DNA from: Phycisphaerales bacterium
GTDB taxonomy: Bacteria; Planctomycetota; Phycisphaerae; Phycisphaerales; SM1A02
Direction: 5' to 3'
DNA length: 64,000 bases
NCBI GenBank assembly: GCA_022446795.1
Contig: JAKVBX010000016.1
Location: 61,339 to 125,338, forward strand
In this document: one piece after another, positions 16,537 to 24,684 of the stretch
How positions within the stretch are numbered: the first letter of the stretch is position 1
Layout: every line of letters begins with the position of its first letter
The notes under the pieces: model-generated
Told to the model about the DNA's origin: nothing
Databases searched by the model: none
Seen by the model: only the letters and a program-made list of their open reading frames with translations
Position numbers and translations under genes: made by a program

Positions 16537-16650
16537 AAAAAACCACCGGACCCGCCAGGAGGCGGGTCCGGTGATGGAGAGAGAGGAGAGAGCGGGGAGG
16601 GGAGAGTTCAGAGAAGAAAGGTCAGGTGTTGTCCTGACATACCCCTCTAC
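16537..16650 (-). ncRNA. Structured element B: small-RNA-like unit ending in a strong terminator
   Basis: On the minus strand: GGGGTAT, a perfect GTCAGG/CCTGAC hairpin with a six-base loop (16621-16638), a 47-base CU-rich tract (repeats of CTCTCTCC), then a 13-base perfect stem (16544-16556 with 16561-16573) followed by six T. It is a clear Rho-independent terminator with a matching upstream module. The CU tract is complementary to GGAG-type ribosome binding sites, so an antisense regulator is one possible function. Confidence 0.45.
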
Positions 16651-16798
16651 GCTTCGGATTCGTTTAGGTGTGTCTAAAACGGGGAAATCGCAAAAAAGGC
16701 TGTTTAAGAGCACTTAAACGGCGATTTGAAGAGTGCTGCCTTTTGGCAAAGCCCGGCCAAAGGGCCGTTTTCGGGGGTTTAAACAGCCCGGGGAGGGG
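16651..16798. other. AT-rich non-coding stretch with two inverted repeats
   Basis: The rest of the 755-base gap 16044-16798 has no credible gene. This part is AT-rich for the window. It holds TTTAG/CTAAA around 16663-16677 and GTTTAAG/CTTAAAC at 16702-16719 (loop AGCA), upstream of element B on the minus strand, where promoter or operator sites would be expected. A weak hairpin with TTTT (16754-16771) could terminate in the plus direction. The segment 16088-16350 shows nothing I can interpret. Confidence 0.4.
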
Positions 16799-17803
16799 CT
16801 AGCCCTCGTCTGCTGATTGCTCCCGGCCCATCATTGAGATGGTCAGGGAGATGCCGAATCCCACCAGGACCAGGCCAATCCCACCGGCGATCTGCCCAGC
16901 CGAGGGGTCGAATTGGGCCCGGGGCCAGTCACGGGGCTTCAGGGCTTCGATCTGTTCTTCCGTCAGCTGATGCTCAGTCAGCAGGGCCTCGCGGCCCTTG
17001 GGGGCGGTATAGGGCCAGAGTCCGAGAATGGCCCCCAGCAGGAATCCCAGCAGGACCCCGAGCGTGGCCTTCCGCAGGTTCTGGAGCAGCCACTGCATCA
17101 GGTTCGAGACCACCACGACCCCCAGTGCGGCCCCGATGGCCACCGGGATCAGGATGGAGATGGCATCTCCTGTCTCCCCACCGCTTCGGAACCCATCCTT
17201 CAATGCGGCGATGGCGGAGAGGATCACCATGTACTGGCCCAGGACCAGCAGCAGGTAGCTGCCGGAAATACCCGGCAGCACCATCGTCGCACCACCGGCA
17301 GCGCCCGCGATCAGGAGCATCACCCAGTTGGGATCGGTGGAGACCGGATCGCCACGACCGGGATTCACCCAGGCCAGGACGGCCATGGCAGCCAGTCCGA
17401 CCAGGCAGCCGATCGCGGCGGATGGGGTCATGGGCCGGAGCATGTTCCACAGCAGGGGAACACCGCCGAGGGTGAGCCCGATGAACAGGCTGAACATGAT
17501 CCACTGCTTCTCGTGGACCAGGGTGCCGATGGTCTCGGCACCAAGCACGAGCGCGATTCCACCTCCGCACGCGATGATCACCAGCAGGGCGATCGAGGGG
17601 AATCGGAATCGAAGCGTCGTGACCTGCGACACCGCCGAGATGAACCGGTCATAGATGCCGGTGGCCAGCAACATGGTGCCGCCGGAAATGCCGGGCACGA
17701 GGTTGGCCAGTCCCATGAGGCCGCCCCCGAGGAAACTCCTCAGGACCAGTGATGGTGAGAGTGGTGACTTGGCCGGTTGACCCTGGTCTGGAGTGGATTC
17801 CAT
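16799..17803 (-). CDS. DUF368 family membrane protein (polyprenyl-phosphate transporter-like)
   Basis: A 334-residue protein with about eight membrane helices. Its duplicated signature is LANLVPGISGGTMLL near the N-terminus and TMVLPGISGSYLLLVLG in the middle, typical of DUF368. Members of this family (PopT) have been shown to return undecaprenyl phosphate across the inner membrane. The ATG at 17803 is chosen because longer versions run into moaA; no good ribosome binding site is visible. It follows moaA by 40 bases. With the DedA protein at 7164, both known classes of polyprenyl-phosphate transporter occur in this window. Confidence 0.85.
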   Translation of the reverse strand: MESTPDQGQPAKSPLSPSLVLRSFLGGGLMGLANLVPGISGGTMLLATGIYDRFISAVSQVTTLRFRFPSIALLVIIACGGGIALVLGAETIGTLVHEKQWIMFSLFIGLTLGGVPLLWNMLRPMTPSAAIGCLVGLAAMAVLAWVNPGRGDPVSTDPNWVMLLIAGAAGGATMVLPGISGSYLLLVLGQYMVILSAIAALKDGFRSGGETGDAISILIPVAIGAALGVVVVSNLMQWLLQNLRKATLGVLLGFLLGAILGLWPYTAPKGREALLTEHQLTEEQIEALKPRDWPRAQFDPSAGQIAGGIGLVLVGFGISLTISMMGREQSADEG

Positions 17804-17843
17804 CACGCGAGGCTGTTCCGAGGTGTTGACGATGAGGTGGTCT

Positions 17844-18899
17844 TCAGCCGCCGATGGCGGACATGCTTCGCTCGGGTTGTTGGAAGCCGTCCTGGCCGAT
17901 GCCATGGCCGGGCTGCTTGTTCCAGGCGGCGTCGATGAGGAAGTGCTCCAGGCGGGCCATCGGTTCGTTCCGGCGAAGAAGGGGTTTCAGGTCCCATTCA
18001 TCATGGCTGAACAGGCAGGGGCGGATCTTGCCTTCGGCAGTGATACGGAGTCGGTTGCAGGCCCCGCAGAATGGTCGGCTCACTGGGGCGATGAAGCCCA
18101 GTTTTCCCGGTGCATCGTCAGCGAACCGCCAGTTGACGGATGTGGAGTGTGGATTGGGTTCATCCAGGGGTTCAAGCGGCCAGCGGGATTCGATGGCGGC
18201 CCTGGTCTCGTCGGCGGTGAAGACGACCTGTCGCCCCCATTCCCGGGCCGAATCCAGTGGCATGAACTCGATGAATCGGATGTCGAGATCTTCCTGGCGG
18301 GCCAGCGACGCAAAGTCGGCGACCTCGTCGTCATTGGTGCCACGCATCACGACCATGTTGACCTTGGGCCGGGGGAACCCCGCTTCGCGAGCAGAGGCAA
18401 CGGCCTTGAGGACGGCGGCGACCGTGGTCCTGGAACGGGTGATCTCCCGCATTCGATCCTCTCGAAGGGTGTCGAGGCTGAAGGTGAGCCGCCTCAGGCC
18501 GGCGCGACGCCAGTCCCGTGCTCGATCAGCGTCCAGTGCCCAGCCGTTGGTCGTCATGGCCACGTCATCCAGTTCCAGGCGACCGATGTCGGCGATCAGG
18601 TCATCCAGTTCCGGGTAGAGGGTGGGTTCACCACCGGTGAGCCGCAGGGTTCGAACCCCGAGGTTCCGGCAGGCCGTGATGATCCGGAGGTACTCCTCCC
18701 GGTGCAGGAGTTCCTGCTTGGGGAGGAATCGGACATCGGGTTCCAGGCAGTAGATGCACCGGAAGTTGCATCGATCCGTCACGCTCAGCCGGAGATCGGT
18801 GATCACGCGGCCGTGGGTATCCCGGAGGTCGCCTGCGAGGCGTTGCCCGGGGGTCGCCGGCGGGGGCGTGGGGCCAAGCGTGGGGAGGGAGACTCGCAT
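17844..18899 (-). CDS. moaA: GTP 3',8-cyclase (molybdenum cofactor synthesis)
   Basis: A 351-residue radical SAM enzyme. The N-terminal CNFRCIYCLEP holds the SAM-binding 4Fe-4S cluster; the C-terminal CGACNRLRIT with a later CLF holds the second cluster that binds GTP. LRLTGGEPTL and the terminal GG (MSAIGG) are also typical. It converts GTP to 3',8-cyclo-7,8-dihydro-GTP, the first step to molybdopterin. No other moa gene is present. TATCAT lies 10 bases before the ATG. Confidence 0.95.
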   Translation of the reverse strand: MRVSLPTLGPTPPPATPGQRLAGDLRDTHGRVITDLRLSVTDRCNFRCIYCLEPDVRFLPKQELLHREEYLRIITACRNLGVRTLRLTGGEPTLYPELDDLIADIGRLELDDVAMTTNGWALDADRARDWRRAGLRRLTFSLDTLREDRMREITRSRTTVAAVLKAVASAREAGFPRPKVNMVVMRGTNDDEVADFASLARQEDLDIRFIEFMPLDSAREWGRQVVFTADETRAAIESRWPLEPLDEPNPHSTSVNWRFADDAPGKLGFIAPVSRPFCGACNRLRITAEGKIRPCLFSHDEWDLKPLLRRNEPMARLEHFLIDAAWNKQPGHGIGQDGFQQPERSMSAIGG

Positions 18900-18909
18900 C
18901 TGGTCGCTG

Positions 18910-18915
18910 ATGATA
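18910..18915 (-). promoter_or_regulatory. Candidate -10 element (TATCAT) for moaA
   Basis: It ends 10 bases upstream of the moaA ATG. The divergent gene at 18958 has its own TAGACT at 18946-18951, so the 58-base gap would hold two back-to-back promoters with almost no leaders. Confidence 0.3.
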
Positions 18916-18945
18916 GGGGGCCCGGCTCGCGGGTGCGGACGCCGC

Positions 18946-18951
18946 TAGACT
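18946..18951 (+). promoter_or_regulatory. Candidate -10 element (TAGACT) for the CBM9-like lipoprotein gene
   Basis: It ends six bases before the ATG at 18958. The identical hexamer stands at the same kind of distance before the cytochrome c gene at 32624. Confidence 0.35.
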
Positions 18952-18957
18952 CGGGCC

Positions 18958-20079
18958 ATGAAGATGAGCCTGATCTCGATGTCGCTCCTGGCCCTGCTGG
19001 TCACGAGCGGGTGCTGCACCGCTCTTCCGATGGTCCCCCCTTCTCCATCGGCCTCGTCTCCTGCGGACCTGCCCCAGGTCTATGTCGCCGGTCGGGCCAG
19101 TTCCCCGCCGGTCATCGACGGTCGGCTGGACGAGGGCGACTGGCAGGCGGCCCCCTGGACCATTGCCTTTCGGGACATCGAGGGTGATGCCAAGCCGGAT
19201 CCCCGGTTCCTGACCCGGGCCAAGATGCTCTGGGATGACGAGTACTTCTACGTCGGCGCGGACATGATCGAACCCCACGTCTGGGGCACGCTGACCAAGC
19301 GGGACTCGATCATCTACAACGACAATGACTTCGAGGTCTTCATTGATCCCGATGGTGACAATCACGACTACTACGAACTCGAGGTCAACGCGCTCAATAC
19401 GCAGTTCGACCTGATGCTCACGAAGCCATATCGCTGCGGGGGCACCTATGACATCGGGTGGGACATCGACGGATTGAAGACCGAGGTGGACATCCGTGGC
19501 ACGCTGAATGATGCGTCGGATCGGGACGAGGGCTGGTCGATGGAGATCGCGATTCCCTGGGAGTCCCTGCGTAGTCATGCCAATCGCGCGGTTCCGCCTC
19601 GTGATGGTGACCAGTGGCCGGTGAACTTCTCGCGAGTCCAGTGGAAGCACCAGTTGAAGCCCGATGGCCGTTACGAGCGGATCCCGGATGTGCGAGAGGA
19701 CAACTGGACCTGGACGCCCCAGGACGCCATCGACATGCATCGCCCCGAGTACTGGGGGCTGGTGCAGTTCAGTGATCGTCGACCGGGGGTCGCGGTCTTC
19801 CAGCCGAAGCCGGATGCGATGGCCTGGACGATTCTCCGTCGGCTGCATCATGCCGCAGAGCAATACCGCAGTGAGAACGAGCGGTGGCCGACATCGCTGG
19901 CGGAACTGGAGGGGCGGTACCAGCCGCTGGAGGTTCCCGGCCTGGGCGTGCCGACGGTGACGTCCAATGATGAGGGCTTCCTCGTCGAGGTTCGGCAGGA
20001 CGTCGGCGGCGAATCGAGGGTGTATCGATTCGGGCCGGATTGCCGGCGAACCACGACCGTCATTTCAAACGGCGCTTGA
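18958..20079 (+). CDS. Lipoprotein with a CBM9-like domain
   Basis: A 373-residue predicted lipoprotein; the lipobox is TSGC (Cys19) after a hydrophobic core. Residues about 45-270 match the carbohydrate-binding module 9-like fold: PPVIDGRLDEGDWQAAPW, then AKMLWDDEYFYVGADMIEPH, NDNDFEVFIDPDGDN, YELEVNALN, GWSMEIAIPWESL and WPVNFSRVQWKH. CBM9-like domains bind sugar chain ends; similar stand-alone proteins occur in heterotrophic planctomycetes. The last 90 residues include a helix with DAMAWTILRRLHHAAEQYRSENERWPTSLAELE, resembling the C-terminal part of pseudopilin-like proteins. A terminator follows 25 bases after the stop. Confidence 0.8.
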   Translation: MKMSLISMSLLALLVTSGCCTALPMVPPSPSASSPADLPQVYVAGRASSPPVIDGRLDEGDWQAAPWTIAFRDIEGDAKPDPRFLTRAKMLWDDEYFYVGADMIEPHVWGTLTKRDSIIYNDNDFEVFIDPDGDNHDYYELEVNALNTQFDLMLTKPYRCGGTYDIGWDIDGLKTEVDIRGTLNDASDRDEGWSMEIAIPWESLRSHANRAVPPRDGDQWPVNFSRVQWKHQLKPDGRYERIPDVREDNWTWTPQDAIDMHRPEYWGLVQFSDRRPGVAVFQPKPDAMAWTILRRLHHAAEQYRSENERWPTSLAELEGRYQPLEVPGLGVPTVTSNDEGFLVEVRQDVGGESRVYRFGPDCRRTTTVISNGA

Positions 20080-20104
20080 ATCAGAACAGGCAGTTGGTGT
20101 GCAG

Positions 20105-20128
20105 TCCCGTGTTTGCACGGGATTTTTT
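20105..20128 (+). terminator. Rho-independent terminator after the CBM9-like gene
   Basis: Arms TCCCGTG and CACGGGA with a TTTG loop are followed by six T, 25 bases after the stop codon. Confidence 0.85.
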
Positions 20129-20256
20129 GCGCATCTCGTGCTCTCTTTCGCATCAGTAAGTGGATTCACGTTTGAGCCGTTGGATACTGGAAAGCGTGAT
20201 TCCCCGGGGGGCCGCTCAGTATGTGATCGCGGTTTCAATCAGGAGGAGGCACAACG

Positions 20257-21990
20257 ATGTTGAGTTGGAAAATTGGTATTGGCGCTGTAGTTCTGGCGGC
20301 ATCGAGCCTGGTTGTGGCACAGGACCGTCGTGGCATGATCGACCCCCTGTGCAGCAACGAAGGGTGGTTCGACTGTGACTGCGACGACGTCTCGGAGTCA
20401 TGGGTCTGCCTGGATGACGACATCTGCAATGGAGGGGGCTGCATCAGCGGTGCCCGGTTCCGACAGCAGTATTGCCAGGAGGGGATTGGGAACGATTTCT
20501 ACCTGGGAGGGCCCTGCCCGGTCTTTGCCTTCTATGCCCTCTCCGACGAGATCATCGAAATGAACGGTGAGACCGTCGAGCCCCCGGGTCATGATGACTA
20601 TTTTCATACGTTTTATTTCTACGATTTGGAGTACAGCCAGAAGGACGGCGAGCTCGTTGACTGTTTCGAGGGAGATCCGATCGGTGCGATCGGCTCCGGC
20701 ATTCCTGGAAGCAAGGGGACCATGCTCAATGGCGCCATCGAGTGGACGCGGGTCGGCCCCAACGATGTGGAATTGATCATTCGTGAGCCGATGGCGATTC
20801 GGGTCTATGCCGTCATCGACAGTCATCCCTGTTGGCCCTCGGAATGCGACACGGGCTGGCCCTGTTGTCCCCAGCCATCCGACCTGGTGGTTCACTCCAA
20901 TCGCAGTGACTTCGATGAAGATGGTCTCGAGTACGAGTTCGAGTGCACCGTGTGTCCCGGTGAATACGATCCAACGAAGTTCGACACCGATGGAGACGGT
21001 TGCAGTGATGGCGGAGAGGATTGTGACGGGGATGGCCTCTCCAACCTGGATGAGCTGTTCTACGGTACGGATCCGGCAGATGGCGATTCAGATGGCGATG
21101 GCGTTGGTGATCTCGACGAGATCAACCAGGCCAGCGATCCCAACGACCCTGATGACCATGAGCCGGCGCCCGATTGTGCCATCTGCGACATCATCCTGAC
21201 GGTCGGGGATCCCTCGGGGAGCCACAGCGAGTTGTACGAGTTCAAGCTCGGCCCCTTCACGCAGAATTCCTCAGGAGCAGTTGGTGGGTATGGAGAAGTC
21301 GTGGCCCGAGCAGGCCAGGTTCGACGGTCCCGCGATGTCGATCTGATTCTCGAGGGCCAGATTGAACACATGGGATCCGATATGGCCATGGCCGACCTCG
21401 ATGGATACGTGCGCATCAGTTCCAATTGCCCCATCTGTCTGCATCATGATGACTTCGGCTTTCGGGAGTTGCCCGAGAGTTCGGACGACTACGACCCCGA
21501 GTTGCGGCAGTACTATTTTGCCCGCTCGAATATCGGGGGGAACACACAGGACCAGCGGTGGTGGGAGTGCCCAAGTGGTGAGCCGCGGCGAGTGGAAATT
21601 CGGATTCCGAGGATGTGCCACGGCGACATCAATGGTGATAACTCCGTTGATGGCTCGGACATCGGGTTGTTGCTGGGTGCCTGGTCGACTGACGACTGGT
21701 GTGCTGATCTGAACGCGGACGGCACCGTCGACGGCCAGGATCTGGGTGTGATGTTGTCGGGCTTTGCGAATTGCCTGCCATCCTGTTCCGACGAGGTTCC
21801 CTACAGCTGCCGACCAGAAGAGTGGGAAGGGTCGGACGAGTCCATGGCCGAGTTGGGTCATGATGCGACGCTGGCGCGATGTGATGTCGGCGATACGTGC
21901 CAGAACACCGATCTCGCTACCTGCATCAACCTCGAGGGGGTGTGGCACTTCGGGGCGATCTGCCCCGAGGCGGGTTGCCAGGATCCCTGA
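20257..21990 (+). CDS. Secreted protein with TSP3-like calcium repeats and an internal dockerin pair
   Basis: A 577-residue protein with a signal peptide (about 1-22). Residues 30-240 are Cys-rich and unrecognised. Residues about 243-303 form calcium-binding TSP3-like repeats (DTDGDGCSDGGEDCDGDG and DSDGDGVGDLDE). A dockerin-like pair lies at about 453-506 (HGDINGDNSVDGSDIGLLL and DLNADGTVDGQDLGVML). Unusually, about 70 further residues with six Cys follow the dockerin. AGGAGGAGG precedes the ATG at ideal spacing, so strong translation is expected. No enzymatic motif is visible. Confidence 0.85.
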   Translation: MLSWKIGIGAVVLAASSLVVAQDRRGMIDPLCSNEGWFDCDCDDVSESWVCLDDDICNGGGCISGARFRQQYCQEGIGNDFYLGGPCPVFAFYALSDEIIEMNGETVEPPGHDDYFHTFYFYDLEYSQKDGELVDCFEGDPIGAIGSGIPGSKGTMLNGAIEWTRVGPNDVELIIREPMAIRVYAVIDSHPCWPSECDTGWPCCPQPSDLVVHSNRSDFDEDGLEYEFECTVCPGEYDPTKFDTDGDGCSDGGEDCDGDGLSNLDELFYGTDPADGDSDGDGVGDLDEINQASDPNDPDDHEPAPDCAICDIILTVGDPSGSHSELYEFKLGPFTQNSSGAVGGYGEVVARAGQVRRSRDVDLILEGQIEHMGSDMAMADLDGYVRISSNCPICLHHDDFGFRELPESSDDYDPELRQYYFARSNIGGNTQDQRWWECPSGEPRRVEIRIPRMCHGDINGDNSVDGSDIGLLLGAWSTDDWCADLNADGTVDGQDLGVMLSGFANCLPSCSDEVPYSCRPEEWEGSDESMAELGHDATLARCDVGDTCQNTDLATCINLEGVWHFGAICPEAGCQDP

Positions 21991-22107
21991 CGCCGATACC
22001 GCGGGGGGACCGGTGCTCATGGACGAGCCGTGGGGGTGGAACGTGGTGCGCTCGAATTCCGTTCGGTGCACATGGTCAAGAGATGTACCCAGCATGCGAG
22101 AAAATCA

Positions 22108-24477
22108 ATGTCAGTGAGCCCCATGTCCCTGGTTCGAGTGATGTCACTTTTCAGTGTGGCGACCCTTGCAGGATCTGTTCAGGCCGATGTCGAGATACAG
22201 AACTTGTCAGGTGGTGAGGAGTATGGCGCGGCCTTGAGTGCCAGCGACACGCATCTCGCCGTGGGGGCACCGGATTGCGAAGTCTCTCGCGTCTACCTGT
22301 ATCAGCGGCAGGGCAGCAGCTGGGCCCAGTCCGCTGTGCTGCAGAAGGATGGTGGCGGTTGTGGTTTCCTCGCCAGTCCGCGCCTGTTCGGTGCGGCGCT
22401 GGACCTCGACGGCAATACGCTGGTGGTGGGTGCGCCCGGGTGGGGTAACACCGGGGCGATCTTCGTGTATGAACGGACCCAGCCCGGGAATTGGGACGAG
22501 GTACTGGCTGAAGGTGGTTCGGCGGGGACGAGGCACCGGCAGGGCGAAGCGGTCGCCGTCAGTGGTGATTGGATCATTGCCGGTAGCCCGATTGGCCAGA
22601 TCATCGGCCCGTCCGAGTACGTCACCTTCTTCCAACGAGTCAATGGCAACTGGACGGAATCCGTGTCGATTTCGCGTCCGTCGGAAAACGCGAACGACTT
22701 CGGCAGAGCGGTTGACCTCGACGGCGACGTTGCCGTCATCGGCGCCGTGGGCGACAGCACCGCCTGGGTGCTGGAACGGACATCCGGGTCGCAGGGGTCG
22801 AATTGGGATGCCGGCAACCTGGTGGCATTGGAGACGGATGAAGCCGGGTCACCGGCAGGATTCGGCGCCGCGGTGGCTGTTGAGTCCGACCTCATCGCGG
22901 TGACGACGAGCGGCAGTACGACCTACCTCTTTCGCCGGGGCGCGAAAGGTTGGGCCCAGGAGGCCAGGTTGGATCTCCCGGCAGGCAGCAATCCAGGATC
23001 CGCCAGCGCCAGCTCAGTGGCGATTGCCCAGGACCGAGTGCTGGTTGGTGTGCCGGAGTACAACTCTTCCGATGACGCTGGCGCGGTTCACGCCTTTGAG
23101 AAGGTTGAAGATGGATGGCGCTACTACGGCCGATATGACACCGAGGGGATTCCGCCTACGCTGGGGACGAGCGTCGCCACGGACGGCTCCCACGTCTTTG
23201 CGGGCGCTCCTGGTGAGAATGGGGCGGTGATGATCTACGACGCATGCCGGGACTGTGATGAGTCAGGCGGCTGCGATACAGACGAGATCAGCCAGGACCC
23301 CGGCCTGGACTGTGACGGGAGCGGGCTGCTCGATTCCTGTGAGCTCGCCGAATGGGGTGGTGCCGACTGCGACGGCGACGGTGTCCTGGATGTCTGTCAA
23401 TTGGCCTCCGGGGGATACGACTGTGATGGTGATGGACAGATCGACACCTGCGCGATCGCCAATGGTGAGGTGACGGACTGCAATCGCAATTCGATTCCGG
23501 ACAGTTGTGACATCGCCGGCGGGATCGTCCTGGATTGCGATGAAGATGGCCTGATTGACTTCTGTGCCATTGCCCAGGGAATCGTTCCTGACTGCAATGA
23601 AAACGGAGTGCCGGACGACTGTGATCTTGCCGACGGCACCGTTTTCGACTGCAACGGCGATGGTGTCCCGGACACCTGCCAGCCCCCCACGTTGGAAGTC
23701 GTGTTCATCTACGACGTCTCCGGTTCCGTGGATGAAGGCAAGGGCCTGTGCTGGTTGACCACGGGTGCCGTTGATCAGCTGGAAGACTGGCGCTACATCG
23801 TGTCGGATCTGCACGGGCAGATCATCCTGGACTTCTACGAGGATGACTGGTGGTGGTGCACGGACGTTCCTGACGGCGGCCTGGCGGGCTTGTACGGAAC
23901 ACAGGTTCCCAACTACAACGGCACCATTTCCAGTGCTGACGGGATCGAGGATTGGGCCGATGCGGCGGCCGTTGTCGCGGATCGCCATCCCTGGGAGGGC
24001 GTGTATCGCGTGATCGTGACGATGTCGGATGAATGCCCGGAGCGAGGTGGGGATTCGAACTGTGATGAAAACGACCAGCTTGCCATCGACAATGCCGTGG
24101 AAGTCCTGAATGAGAACAACGTCAGCGCCATCACCATCGTGACCGACTTGAACTCGTCGTCCATGCCGATTGGCCTGGAGGCGCTGGCAAGCCAGTTGGC
24201 CGGGCAGACTGGCGGCGTATACATCGATGACTCGGAGGGGACCCTGACGTCAGGGGAACTGGCTGAGATCCTGAGAGACTATGCGCCTGAGCCTTCAGGG
24301 TGCGGTACGTGCCTGGGAGACCTGGACTGCAACAACCAGGTCGATGGTGCGGACTTGACCATGTTGCTGGCGACCTGGGGCATCACGAGTGATCCCATCG
24401 GTGACCTGGACGAAGACTGCCAGGTGACGGGTCAGGACTTGACGATCCTGCTGGGCCACTGGGGTATGTGTCCGTAG
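22108..24477 (+). CDS. Secreted beta-propeller / Ca-repeat / VWA / dockerin protein
   Basis: A 789-residue protein. After a signal peptide (about 1-24) come FG-GAP-like beta-propeller blades (25-395, repeats of the type LDLDGNTLVVGAPG). Seven Asp/Cys repeats of 18-19 residues (400-524) follow, then a von Willebrand A-like domain (about 527-725) starting VFIYDVSGSVDEG; the D-x-S-x-S metal site is present. The C-terminus is a dockerin pair (730-789) ending WGMCP. It is probably a surface adhesion protein. The ATG at 22108 is chosen because the signal peptide begins there; the open frame runs back to 22030. Confidence 0.8.
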   Translation: MSVSPMSLVRVMSLFSVATLAGSVQADVEIQNLSGGEEYGAALSASDTHLAVGAPDCEVSRVYLYQRQGSSWAQSAVLQKDGGGCGFLASPRLFGAALDLDGNTLVVGAPGWGNTGAIFVYERTQPGNWDEVLAEGGSAGTRHRQGEAVAVSGDWIIAGSPIGQIIGPSEYVTFFQRVNGNWTESVSISRPSENANDFGRAVDLDGDVAVIGAVGDSTAWVLERTSGSQGSNWDAGNLVALETDEAGSPAGFGAAVAVESDLIAVTTSGSTTYLFRRGAKGWAQEARLDLPAGSNPGSASASSVAIAQDRVLVGVPEYNSSDDAGAVHAFEKVEDGWRYYGRYDTEGIPPTLGTSVATDGSHVFAGAPGENGAVMIYDACRDCDESGGCDTDEISQDPGLDCDGSGLLDSCELAEWGGADCDGDGVLDVCQLASGGYDCDGDGQIDTCAIANGEVTDCNRNSIPDSCDIAGGIVLDCDEDGLIDFCAIAQGIVPDCNENGVPDDCDLADGTVFDCNGDGVPDTCQPPTLEVVFIYDVSGSVDEGKGLCWLTTGAVDQLEDWRYIVSDLHGQIILDFYEDDWWWCTDVPDGGLAGLYGTQVPNYNGTISSADGIEDWADAAAVVADRHPWEGVYRVIVTMSDECPERGGDSNCDENDQLAIDNAVEVLNENNVSAITIVTDLNSSSMPIGLEALASQLAGQTGGVYIDDSEGTLTSGELAEILRDYAPEPSGCGTCLGDLDCNNQVDGADLTMLLATWGITSDPIGDLDEDCQVTGQDLTILLGHWGMCP
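23308..23679 (+). repeat. Seven tandem Asp/Cys-rich repeats of 54-57 bases
   Basis: The encoded unit is DCNxNGxPDxCxIAxGxxx, 19 residues, one copy 18. Asp spacing resembles TSP3/EF-hand calcium loops, and two Cys per unit could form disulfides. Sequence varies between copies, so the array is not recent. Confidence 0.8.
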
Positions 24478-24602
24478 CCAGCGGGCGGTCGTTGTCGGAA
24501 AAAAGCCGGCGAGCGAGCGTCTCAACGGTACGAAAAACGTCCGTCGCATCTGCGTTTTGGCAGAAGTTTCGTAGCAGACTTGTCATCAAGAGAAAATAGG
24601 TC

Positions 24603-24678
24603 ACTCGTCAAGGTTCTCTCTCCGCTGACGAGTAGGGTGCCTCCTCGGTCGGGTCCACGTCTGTTCCGACCGAGGAGG
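24603..24678 (+). promoter_or_regulatory. Two-hairpin leader that covers the ribosome binding site of the next gene
   Basis: Hairpin 1: ACTCGTC (24603-24609) pairs with GACGAGT (24627-24633). Hairpin 2: a perfect 13-base stem, 24640-24652 with 24666-24678, loop of 13 bases. The right arm of hairpin 2 is CCGACCGAGGAGG, whose GAGGAGG is the ribosome binding site six bases before the ATG at 24685. No T-run follows, so it is not a terminator. The layout fits translational control (riboswitch, thermosensor, or protein/sRNA target). Confidence 0.55.
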
Positions 24679-24684
24679 TGATTC

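Noticed and set aside
16069..16717. Short plus-strand frames in the 755-base gap
   Set aside because: Arg/Ser-rich shadow sequence; the region is better explained by structured elements.
17793..19187. 464-codon plus-strand frame
   Set aside because: Antisense to moaA and overlapping the CBM9-like gene; no recognisable motif.
24640..24678. tRNA or terminator at the hairpin before 24685
   Set aside because: No cloverleaf can be drawn, and no T-run follows the stem.
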